Shown here in pieces: positions 23,254-29,207 of a stretch of 29,207 nucleotides of DNA (positions within the stretch are counted from its first letter, which is position 1; each line of letters begins with the position of its first letter). The stretch covers positions 1,039-30,245 of the forward strand of contig MHPA01000024.1 of NCBI GenBank assembly GCA_001820255.1. The letters run 5' to 3'. Position numbers and translations under genes: made by a program. The DNA comes from Candidatus Staskawiczbacteria bacterium RIFCSPLOWO2_01_FULL_38_12b (GTDB taxonomy: Bacteria; Patescibacteriota; Minisyncoccia; Minisyncoccales; Staskawiczbacteraceae). A model generated the notes under the pieces. That model saw only the letters and a program-made list of their open reading frames with translations, did not search any database and had not been told where the DNA came from.

Positions 23254-24621
23254 ATGTCTGACATGCCAATTAAAAAACCGCCGCAGAATATCGAAGCCGA
23301 GCAAAGTTTGCTGGGCTGTTTAATGTTGGATAAAAACGCCATCATTAAAGTGGCAGACTATGTAAATGCTGAAGATTTTTACAAAAATATCCACAAAGAA
23401 ATATTTTCAACCATGACAGAACTTTCTTTAAAAACGGAACCGATAGACATTATTTCCGTTTCGGCAAAATTGCGGGAAAAAGGACAATTGGATGGCATAG
23501 GCGGGAGCGCATATTTGACTTCTTTGATAAATTTGGTACCCACTGCCACCCATGTGGCAAACTATGCAAAAATCGTGCGTGAAAAAAAAGTGCTGCGGGA
23601 TTTAATTTCCGCTTCCGAAGAAATCGGCCTTAATGCCTTTGACGAATCACAGGAAGTTGACCAATTATTAGACAAAGCCGAAAAAAGTATTTTTTCCATC
23701 GGGCAAAAATCACTAAGCCAGGGATTTTTACCCATTAAAGATATTATCCCTGAAATATTTGAAGGGATAGAACAGCGTTCACAGCACACGGGGTTATATC
23801 GGGGCACTCCAACCGGTTTTAAGCAACTAGATAACATGTTGTCAGGATTGCAGAGGTCTGATTTAGTTATTTTGGCCGCAAGGCCCAGTATGGGAAAATC
23901 TTCACTGGCGCTGGATATTGCCCGCCATATTGCGGTCATGGAAAACTTGCCCGTCGGGATTTTCTCGCTTGAAATGTCTAAAGATCAACTCGTGGAACGC
24001 TTATTAGCCAGCCAAGCCAATGTTGATTCTTGGAGGTTGCGAACCGGCAAATTGCAAGACGGCCAGGGTGATAATGATTTTTCAAGGTTGCAAGTGGCCA
24101 TGGGAAGTTTATCAGAAGCGCCATTGTATATTAATGATATTGGTATGGCTAATATTTTACAGATTAGAGCCATGTCCCGAAGATTGCAGCAAGACAAAGG
24201 TTTGGGGTTGCTGATTATTGATTATTTGCAATTAATGGATCATACCAACAAATACGCTACCCCTATCCAGCAGGTAACAGAAAATTCCCGCGCTTTAAAA
24301 ATGCTGGCCAAAGAATTAAACGTGCCCATTTTGGTGTTAAGCCAGCTTTCGCGCGCCGTTGAACAGCGAACTCCCCACCGGCCCATGCTTTCTGACTTGC
24401 GCGAATCGGGAGCTATTGAACAAGATGCGGACGTGGTAATGTTTATTTACCGCGAAGACAAATACAATGAAAATTCTTTGGAAAAAAATATTGCCGAAAT
24501 CATTGTGGCAAAACACCGCAATGGCCCCACCGGAGCCATAAAATTATACTTTGACGAAAACCGGGTGAGCTTTAGAAACCTGGAACAAGGAGATTATGCA
24601 ACAGAAATTAGCGCAGATTAG
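23254..24621 (+). CDS. dnaB: Replicative DNA helicase DnaB
   Basis: 455 aa. The N-terminal helical domain begins PPQNIEAEQSLLGCLMLD. The linker runs at ~150-180. The RecA-like C-terminal domain has Walker A ARPSMGKSS (209-217), SLEMSKDQL, Walker B LLIIDYLQLM, the DnaB motif LSQLSRAVEQR and the arginine-finger region SDLRESGAIEQDADVVMF, ending with HRNGPTGAIKLYF. No intein. It unwinds DNA at the replication fork. ATG 23266 (second Met, MPIKK) is an alternative start. It is followed by recR after an 82-bp spacer with a hairpin. Confidence 0.97.
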   Translation: MSDMPIKKPPQNIEAEQSLLGCLMLDKNAIIKVADYVNAEDFYKNIHKEIFSTMTELSLKTEPIDIISVSAKLREKGQLDGIGGSAYLTSLINLVPTATHVANYAKIVREKKVLRDLISASEEIGLNAFDESQEVDQLLDKAEKSIFSIGQKSLSQGFLPIKDIIPEIFEGIEQRSQHTGLYRGTPTGFKQLDNMLSGLQRSDLVILAARPSMGKSSLALDIARHIAVMENLPVGIFSLEMSKDQLVERLLASQANVDSWRLRTGKLQDGQGDNDFSRLQVAMGSLSEAPLYINDIGMANILQIRAMSRRLQQDKGLGLLIIDYLQLMDHTNKYATPIQQVTENSRALKMLAKELNVPILVLSQLSRAVEQRTPHRPMLSDLRESGAIEQDADVVMFIYREDKYNENSLEKNIAEIIVAKHRNGPTGAIKLYFDENRVSFRNLEQGDYATEISAD

Positions 24622-24647
24622 TTTCTGGAATTCCCAACACCTAAATT

Positions 24648-24677
24648 CTAATTCCCAAGGTTTTCATTGGGAATTAG
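24648..24677. other. Hairpin between dnaB and recR
   Basis: Perfect 11-bp stem CTAATTCCCAA/TTGGGAATTAG (24648-24658 with 24667-24677) with an 8-nt loop, extended by imperfect flanking complementarity (TTCCCAACACC with GGGGTTTGGGG). No T tract follows. It may be a partial terminator or an mRNA processing site. Confidence 0.6.
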
Positions 24678-24703
24678 ATATTGGGGTTTGGGGTTTTAAC
24701 CAT

Positions 24704-25294
24704 ATGGATTCCATTAAAAAACTTGCCGATTTATTTGGTAAATTCCCTACGGTTGGCCAAAGAACCGCCAGCCGGTTTGTTTTTTATTTAATAAACCAGC
24801 CCAAAGAAAAAATTGATGAATTAATAGGATCTTTGCAAGAGCTAAAAAATAATATAAAATTATGCCGTTTTTGTTTCAATCCCTTTGAAAGCAATGAGGC
24901 TTTTTGCATTATTTGCCAAAACGCTTCGCGCAACAAACAGTTGTTGTGCGTGATAGAGAAAGAAGCAGATTTAATTTCAATTGAAAATACGAAAAAATAC
25001 AACGGTCTTTATTTTATTTTGGGCGGCACGCTCACTTTGCGAAAAACTGACGGCAGTAACTTGCGCCTTCAAGCATTAAAAGAAAGAGTCAAAGAAGGAA
25101 ATTTTTTAGAAATAATTATTGCTTTAAATCCGACGCCGGAAGGAAGGTCAACATCGGTATTAGTAGAGCGCGCAGTAAAAGAGATTTCCCAAACATTAAA
25201 AATAACTCATTTGGCACAAGGCTTGCCAGTTGGCGGCGAATTAGAATACGCCGACGAAGAAACATTAGAATCGGCATTTGAAGGGCGCAAATAA
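24704..25294 (+). CDS. recR: Recombination mediator RecR
   Basis: 196 aa from ATG 24704 (MDSIKKLADLFGKFPTVGQR), the usual RecR start and length; the longer open frame from 24596 overlaps the end of dnaB and the hairpin. HhH motif KFPTVGQRTASRFVFYL, zinc finger C54, C57, C68, C71, Toprim domain LCVIEKEADLISIE through GRSTSVLVE, and C-terminal LAQGLPVGGELEYADEETL. With RecF/RecO it helps load RecA on gapped DNA. It likely shares a transcript with dnaB. Confidence 0.95.
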   Translation: MDSIKKLADLFGKFPTVGQRTASRFVFYLINQPKEKIDELIGSLQELKNNIKLCRFCFNPFESNEAFCIICQNASRNKQLLCVIEKEADLISIENTKKYNGLYFILGGTLTLRKTDGSNLRLQALKERVKEGNFLEIIIALNPTPEGRSTSVLVERAVKEISQTLKITHLAQGLPVGGELEYADEETLESAFEGRK

Positions 25295-25308
25295 GAAAAC
25301 GAGGCAAA

Positions 25309-25337
25309 CAAAAACCGATTTTTCATCGGGTTTTTGT
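25309..25337. terminator. Bidirectional terminator between recR and ftsQ
   Basis: CAAAAACCGAT pairs with ATCGGGTTTTTG (one bulge), with T run on the plus strand and A/T-rich arms allowing use for the convergent genes on both strands. Confidence 0.7.
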
Positions 25338-26158
25338 TACTTATAGTAAGCTCTGTCCTTGTATTGTAAATAAATATATTGGATACTTTTTCTAGCGCTT
25401 TTGGTGATTTGATTATTTAACAGAGTGTTCATTTTTGTGATTTGAAGATCAATATCTGAATTTGGATCAAAATAAATTTTCCAATTTTCAGAGGTGGTAA
25501 CTATTAACGGATCCGATACGTTGACCTGGCTGATATCTATTTGGAAATTATTTTTTAAGTTCTTCTGTATTTTAGAAATGGCGTTAATAGTGGATTTTTC
25601 AATGATACCTTGCCCCAATGCCCATGTGGCATGTTCTGTTGCTAATATGGTAATAAAGTTGCCTTGAGCCGGTTCTTGCGGTTGAAAAATTACTCCGTTT
25701 TCGTCAAGTAAAAAACATCCATTGGTAAAATCCCGTTCTTGCGGACAAACTAGGGCATAGGGAGTCCTTTCTTTTACGGTAATAAGTATTGTTTCAAACA
25801 GACTTTTTTTAACCTCTGCATTTTCAATTGCGGGAAATGCCGCCAGTATGGCGGTATTTATTTTTTGGGTGTCGGCCAAAAAAATGGTTTTTGTTACAAT
25901 TTGAAACTTGCCTAACGAAAACAGAGTAGTATTGCCCAAAGACCTCGCGATAGCACGAATGTCTTCCTGGTTGGTATTATTATTACCCGATATTTCAATA
26001 TGTTTTATTTGAAACTGCGGCAACCATATCAGGGCGCCGCCGGCCGCCATGCATAGTAACATTGCAAAACATACCCAAAACAATGGTTTTTTAAAAAATA
26101 CTTTTTTCTTTTTTAATCCTTTTATTTTAGGATGAATGTGTTTTTTCCGGTATGACAT
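25337..26158 (-). CDS. ftsQ: Cell division protein FtsQ/DivIB-like (POTRA)
   Basis: 273 aa. A basic cytosolic tail (KKHIHPKIKGLKKKK), one TM at ~28-48, a POTRA domain (~50-125: FQIKHIEISGNNNTNQEDI; FPAIENAEVKKSLFETILI; VKERTPYALV), a beta domain with DENGVIF, and the C-terminal YIYLQYKDRAYYK, which matches the usual FtsQ ending IDLRYGDRAYY. It connects the division machinery across the membrane. In the same strand run as femAB and degT, all envelope genes, so this is a cell-wall/division cluster. FtsQ symbol rests on architecture; divergence is high. Confidence 0.82.
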   Translation of the reverse strand: MSYRKKHIHPKIKGLKKKKVFFKKPLFWVCFAMLLCMAAGGALIWLPQFQIKHIEISGNNNTNQEDIRAIARSLGNTTLFSLGKFQIVTKTIFLADTQKINTAILAAFPAIENAEVKKSLFETILITVKERTPYALVCPQERDFTNGCFLLDENGVIFQPQEPAQGNFITILATEHATWALGQGIIEKSTINAISKIQKNLKNNFQIDISQVNVSDPLIVTTSENWKIYFDPNSDIDLQITKMNTLLNNQITKSARKSIQYIYLQYKDRAYYK

Positions 26159-26178
26159 GAAAATTTAAAAAATTTTCA

Positions 26179-26213
26179 CCGAGCACAAAATGATTTTTCA
26201 TTTATGTGCTTGG
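26179..26213 (-). terminator. Terminator after the femAB-like gene
   Basis: Minus strand: CCAAGCACA pairs with TGTGCTCGG and, inside it, AAATGA with TCATTT around an AAAA loop; a run of six T follows 8 nt later. Strong, almost fully paired stem. Confidence 0.7.
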
Positions 26214-26223
26214 TATTCAATAT

Positions 26224-27288
26224 TTATAATCCCCTTTTAATCCTCCGGATAGTTTCAATCGCATAATTTAACCAATATTTTTTTGAAATAACTAAGTCTT
26301 GCGCCTTTACATATTCGTCTTTATATCCGCCAAATCCCATCTTAAATAATGTAGGGCCGGAATAAGGGTGCTTGGGATGTGTTGTTGGGTCGGAATATCC
26401 CCAAAAGTCATACATTTTGCATCCCCGTTTTTTAGCCTCTTTAATAGCTTCCCATTGAAGTAAATAAGATGCGGGAATTTTCTTATATTCAGGTAAAAGC
26501 GCCGCATGGTGGTAAAATGCCGCACCCGACCAAAAAATACCGTATGAAGCCGCAATAACTTTGCCATCGTATTTTGCTAAAAAAAGAGCTATTTGGTTAT
26601 CGCCGGAAAACGCTAAAAATTCTTTTTTAAAATATTCCAAGGAAAATGGCACAAATTTTTGATGTTTTACTACTTCCAAATGCATGGCATTGAAAGTTTC
26701 CACATCGGCAATATTAAAACTTTGCACAACGGTTAACTTTTCATCTTTTTGCGCTTGGCGAATCAAATACCGGGTGGTTTTTCTCATGTGGTCAAGCAAA
26801 TGTTCTTCACTGGGCGAAATATCCAGCTTCCAGCTTGATTCAGGATGGGTGTGTAGTGGGCGCAATCTGAATCCTAAAACCTTAAACAATGTTTCATTTT
26901 CCGATGATCTTTCCCAAATTGGGCTTATGCGTATAAAATCCGCTTTTTCTCCGCCAGCTGACGGATTTGCTAATTCTTTTAATTTTTCCAGTAATAGTTC
27001 CATCGCTTTCTTTTTCATGTTCCACGTTTCATGTTCCATGACGACCGGTCCGTGTGGAACTAACAAAAAGGATCCCCGCCTTGCGACATGCCTAATTGCC
27101 AGGGCAACCGAAATAAGGCGATCATCTTGATATATGCCCAATCGCCAAACGGGATTTTTAAGCGATTGCTGGAAGGCTCCCCAATTCCAAGACTGCAAGA
27201 ATGTTTTTTCTTGACATTGCAAAAGAAAACTTTCCCATTCAGTTTTACTAATAATTTCTTTGATAATCATTATCATAATAATAACCAT
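26224..27288 (-). CDS. FemAB-family peptidoglycan bridge aminoacyltransferase
   Basis: 354 aa. Two GNAT-like halves: EWESFLLQCQEKTFLQSWNW then GIYQDDRLISVALAIRH; and HPESSWKLDIS, MRKTTRYLIRQAQKD, VVKHQKFVPFSLEYF, ALFLAKYDGKVIAASYGIFW, then MYDFWGYSDPTTHPKHPYSG and LFKMGFGG, all typical of FemX/FemA lipid II aminoacyltransferases. It would transfer amino acids from aminoacyl-tRNA to the peptidoglycan stem peptide. Start is uncertain: ATG 27288, 27276 and 27270 are all in frame, and a TATAAT (27286-27291) overlaps the first, so a later start is favoured. It contains two inserted-looking stretches, a palindrome at 26937-26968 and a direct repeat at 27016-27040. Confidence 0.85.
   Translation of the reverse strand: MVIIMIMIIKEIISKTEWESFLLQCQEKTFLQSWNWGAFQQSLKNPVWRLGIYQDDRLISVALAIRHVARRGSFLLVPHGPVVMEHETWNMKKKAMELLLEKLKELANPSAGGEKADFIRISPIWERSSENETLFKVLGFRLRPLHTHPESSWKLDISPSEEHLLDHMRKTTRYLIRQAQKDEKLTVVQSFNIADVETFNAMHLEVVKHQKFVPFSLEYFKKEFLAFSGDNQIALFLAKYDGKVIAASYGIFWSGAAFYHHAALLPEYKKIPASYLLQWEAIKEAKKRGCKMYDFWGYSDPTTHPKHPYSGPTLFKMGFGGYKDEYVKAQDLVISKKYWLNYAIETIRRIKRGL
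26937..26968. repeat. In-frame palindromic repeat in the femAB-like gene
   Basis: AAATCCG/CGGATTT (26937-26943 with 26962-26968) frames an inner near-palindrome CCGCCAGCTGACGG (26951-26964). It encodes part of ANPSAGGEKADF, which interrupts the family pattern between two helices. Confidence 0.5.
27261..27275. promoter_or_regulatory. Fur-box-like 7-1-7 palindrome at the femAB-like start
   Basis: TGATAAT-C-ATTATCA is an exact match to the classical 7-1-7 Fur site (TGATAATNATTATCA) and sits over the candidate start codons, just downstream of a TATAAT. The sequence is also low-complexity coding (MVIIMIMIIKEI), so a chance match is possible. Confidence 0.3.
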
Positions 27289-27309
27289 TATAATTCACCC
27301 GTATCCCAC

Positions 27310-27353
27310 TAATCTCTTACATTTATTCAACGTTGAATAAATGTAAGAGATTA
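27310..27353. promoter_or_regulatory. 44-bp perfect palindrome at the 3' end of the PaaX/Cas2-like gene
   Basis: Both 22-bp arms are exactly complementary around a CG centre (27331/27332), with half-site CTTACATTTATTCAAC. It overlaps the stop codon of the PaaX/Cas2-like gene and lies about 22 bp upstream of the first femAB ATG. Its inner 32 bp recur at 27891-27922. It may be an operator for femAB, a transcription terminator or an end of a small mobile unit. Confidence 0.85.
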
Positions 27354-27881
27354 TATTTTTTCTATTAAAAATACTTTTACGTATTCGTCCAGCGAATGTA
27401 ATTGAAAAAGTTGTTCAGTTTCTCTTGAAACATCATAAGGCGTTACCCATACACTTTGTTGCAATAACTTATATCCTAGGTTGTGTAGAATACCCTTTAG
27501 TAGACTCCGTTTTGTGGTGTGGGTTTTTGGGATGTCGAAAATAACCATTATCCATTTACCGTCACTTCTTTTTACCTTATCATTTGCGGTAAAACTTGCC
27601 CTTAAAGCTTTTGATAAACCTTCTTTAGTAATCATAACCGCTTTCTTGCCCATTAGATTTTCAACTCTGATATAGTTTTTCCGTTTCAGGTAATGCATCA
27701 TATTGCCAAATACTCTTCTATTCTTTCTGTCCTTATAAATTCTAAAAATGGGATTCTCTAGATCTAGTAAAATATCTAACTTTGCATGTAGCGGGCTTAC
27801 CATTAAATCTTTTACTTTTCCGTTTTTTTCAAAGAAACTATATACATCCCATAAAAATTTATCAGTAATCGGTATTCTCAT
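27351..27881 (-). CDS. Winged-HTH plus Cas2-fold (PaaX-like) protein
   Basis: 176 aa from ATG 27881 (MRIPITDKFLWDVYSFF); the open frame to 27905 uses TTG inside the palindrome and is not favoured. Residues ~1-90 are a wHTH region (SPLHAKLDILLDLENPIFR; HYLKRKNYIRVENLMGKKAV, then MITKEGLSKAL). Residues ~104-174 form a ferredoxin-like Cas2/PaaX_M domain: WIMVIFDIPKTHTTKRSLL, LHNLGYKLLQQSVWVTPYDV, VKVFLIEKI. The D of FDIP corresponds to the catalytic Asp of Cas2. There is no CRISPR array, Cas1 or spacer in the window. It is bracketed by two copies of the same palindrome. Inference: a DNA-binding regulator acting on those sites; nuclease or transposition-related roles are alternatives. Confidence 0.8.
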   Translation of the reverse strand: MRIPITDKFLWDVYSFFEKNGKVKDLMVSPLHAKLDILLDLENPIFRIYKDRKNRRVFGNMMHYLKRKNYIRVENLMGKKAVMITKEGLSKALRASFTANDKVKRSDGKWIMVIFDIPKTHTTKRSLLKGILHNLGYKLLQQSVWVTPYDVSRETEQLFQLHSLDEYVKVFLIEKI

Positions 27882-27889
27882 ATAAATTA

Positions 27890-27923
27890 TCTTACATTTT
27901 ATCAACGTTGAATAAATGTAAGA
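27890..27923. promoter_or_regulatory. Second copy of the palindrome, in the leader of the PaaX/Cas2-like gene
   Basis: 34 bp, same half-site (GTTGAATAAATGTAAG right arm) and centre as the 27310-27353 copy, with two mismatches in the left arm (CTTACATTTTATCAAC). It occupies the space between the degT stop (27925) and the regulator ATG (27881), covering the likely promoter or RBS region. Fits an autoregulatory operator or an RNA stem-loop. Confidence 0.8.
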
Positions 27924-27924
27924 C

Positions 27925-29207
27925 TTATTGGTATTTTTTAAGAAAATCCGCTATTCTTTGGGCGTCACTTATTGCCTGCCCCAAGCGGGGTCGAAGGGAA
28001 ATATTAATGTGGGTGGGTAAATTTAACGTTTTTTTGGCTAAATACTCGGCGTTTGGACATAAGCCTTGCCTATACTGCATTTTGTCTAATTGCGTATCGT
28101 CGGGAGCTATGACGCTGGTATACCAATCCCCTAGTAAAATATTTTCTTTGTACCAGGCATCATACAAAATTTCATGTGCCTTTGGATGAGTTATGGCAAA
28201 TCTTAAGAAAATATTACCGTCCCCGCCCTGAGCGGAGCCGAAGGGTTTTTTAGGTAGGCCGAATTTGGTATCTTTTAAATTTTCATAGTAAAAATCGGCC
28301 AGGCGCTGACGGTGGTTATTAAATACGTCTAATTTTTTAAATTGGCAAAGTGCCATAACGGCCAAGGCATTGGGCAGGGCTTTGGGGAAATAATCCGGAC
28401 GCTTGCCTTGTTTTTCCTGCCAGCTTACCGCTTTTGAAAGGATATGCAGCCATTGTGATAAAACTAAAAATATTTTACCTAAATCAAAAAAATGATACAG
28501 CGGTAAAATGAGAATATATAATAAAATAGGGTGAATAATTTGCTGGAAAACCCAAAACAACGGAGGTTGGCCAAACTTGTCCTGAGCTTGCCGAAGGATT
28601 CTGCCAATTTCATCATTGTTAGTAACTGCCATGCCGCCATACACGCTGGAAATCACTTTGTCTCGCGAGAAACTGAAGAAAGCCGCATCTCCAAAAATTC
28701 CTACTTTTTGTCCGTTAAATTCTGCACCTAAAGCATGTGCGCAGTCTTCAATAACTATTAAATTATTTTCTTTGGCGATTTTCATTAATTCATCCATATT
28801 TGCCGCTAATCCAAAAGTATGCTGAATAATCAATACCTCGCACTGCTTATTCTCACGAATAAGCAGTGCTAACTTTTTGGTATCAATATTAAAATCATCG
28901 GCACAATCAATGTAAATGGGATGCAAATCCGCCCATAATATCGGGTTTACCACCGCATTGCAGGTAAAAGCTTGTAGTAAAACATCGCTTTGTTTTGGCA
29001 GGCTAAGAGCTTTCAAAATGGCATAAAGCGAAGATCGTCCGCTATTAAAACTGACGGCGTATTTTACTCCTAAATATTTTTTAAATTCTTCTTCCAGTTT
29101 TTTAATGCCACCCCCTCGCTTCCATGCTAGGGGTAAAAAAAGCATCTTGCAAGCCAAAGCCACATCGTCTTTTTGGACATTAGGAGACAAGGAAATGGAT
29201 ATGGGTT
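27925..29207 (-). CDS. DegT/DnrJ/EryC1/StrS-type PLP aminotransferase (5' end outside window)
   Basis: At least 421 aa; the frame stays open past TTG 29190 to the edge (PISISLSPNVQKDDV), so the true start is outside. YAVSFNSGRSSLYAILKAL (PLP phosphate-binding loop), VIEDCAHALGAEFNG (Asp/His stacking region), and FFSFSRDKVISSVYGG with the Schiff-base Lys. The middle (~230-280) has a hydrophobic stretch (PILLYILILPLYHFFDLG) that may associate with the membrane. It makes amino sugars for surface polysaccharide. Three repeat-derived peptides lie in it (see repeats). Followed by the palindrome of the PaaX/Cas2-like gene. Confidence 0.9.
   Translation of the reverse strand, partial: PISISLSPNVQKDDVALACKMLFLPLAWKRGGGIKKLEEEFKKYLGVKYAVSFNSGRSSLYAILKALSLPKQSDVLLQAFTCNAVVNPILWADLHPIYIDCADDFNIDTKKLALLIRENKQCEVLIIQHTFGLAANMDELMKIAKENNLIVIEDCAHALGAEFNGQKVGIFGDAAFFSFSRDKVISSVYGGMAVTNNDEIGRILRQAQDKFGQPPLFWVFQQIIHPILLYILILPLYHFFDLGKIFLVLSQWLHILSKAVSWQEKQGKRPDYFPKALPNALAVMALCQFKKLDVFNNHRQRLADFYYENLKDTKFGLPKKPFGSAQGGDGNIFLRFAITHPKAHEILYDAWYKENILLGDWYTSVIAPDDTQLDKMQYRQGLCPNAEYLAKKTLNLPTHINISLRPRLGQAISDAQRIADFLKKYQ
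27975..27998. repeat. Short palindromic repeat in degT, copy C
   Basis: CCTGCCCCAAGCGGGGTCG with following AAGGG; CCCC-AAGC-GGGG hairpin. In frame within LRPRLGQAI. Related by the GC-rich C...GAAGG layout to copies at 28226 and 28581. Confidence 0.45.
28226..28245. repeat. Short palindromic repeat in degT, copy B
   Basis: CCCTGAGCGGAGCCGAAGGG reads in frame as part of PFGSAQGGDGN. The CTGAGC and GCCGAAGG blocks recur at 28581-28597 and 18327-18337. Confidence 0.6.
28581..28597. repeat. Short palindromic repeat in degT, copy A
   Basis: CCTGAGCTTGCCGAAGG, in frame as part of LRQAQDKFG. A shortened copy (CTGAGCTTGCCGAA) lies immediately 3' of tRNA-Gln at about 18326-18339. Confidence 0.6.

Noticed and set aside
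24596..24703. Longer recR start
   Set aside because: It overlaps the dnaB end and the CTAATTCCCAA hairpin; ATG 24704 gives the standard RecR N-terminus and length.
27351..27923. CRISPR locus next to the Cas2-like protein
   Set aside because: Only two palindromes flank the gene, with no regularly spaced repeats or spacers and no Cas1; the protein has an N-terminal wHTH, as in PaaX-type regulators.

Overview
The window looks like a chromosomal segment of a Patescibacteria (Candidate Phyla Radiation) bacterium. Evidence: AT-rich DNA, short intergenic gaps, a gamma-length DnaX (390 aa), a FtsQ/FemAB/DegT envelope cluster, ECF-controlled MacAB-like export genes without an outer-membrane partner, and many small palindromic repeats inside and between genes. 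TGA ends the histidine-kinase gene and a 55-codon gene, so the standard bacterial code applies. The phylum call is inference from gene content and protein style.

Layout. (1) 1-2095, minus: secreted Ig-like repeat surface protein, cut by the window edge. (2) 2262-5907, minus: cytosolic sensor cluster of a zinc-ribbon/PAS protein, a PAS/coiled-coil protein and a histidine kinase with an N-terminal flavin reductase domain; no response regulator is in view. (3) 5908-6865: gene-poor stretch with a small unknown gene, a broken small ORF and repeats. (4) 6866-8921, minus: glycosyltransferase and D,D-carboxypeptidase. (5) 9003-14967, minus: ECF sigma factor, membrane protein (candidate anti-sigma), two small anchored proteins, and a MacAB-like adaptor, ATPase and permease. 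The ATPase is broken by a structured insertion, and the adaptor/ATPase junction carries a MITE. (6) 15080-18270: another MITE, a multi-TM protein, a Nudix gene split by a MITE, a DUF218 protein and a two-gene DUF6864-like/membrane pair. (7) 18343-25294: tRNA-Gln, HTH/endonuclease-like gene, dnaX, small coiled-coil gene, GtrA-like protein, cysS, small membrane protein, dnaB, recR. (8) 25337-29207, minus: ftsQ, femAB-like gene, a wHTH/Cas2-fold (PaaX-like) regulator bracketed by two near-identical palindromes, and a DegT aminotransferase (partial).

The strongest signals are: the PaaX/Cas2-like gene with a 44-bp perfect palindrome at its 3' end (just upstream of femAB) and a sister palindrome in its own leader; a 172-bp MITE whose in-silico removal, with one copy of a 6-bp target duplication, restores the Nudix reading frame; a shared internal core in elements with unrelated terminal repeats; and in-frame palindromic insertions in dnaX, femAB and degT. 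Together they show a small genome with active or recent non-autonomous elements and possible regulatory palindromes around envelope genes.
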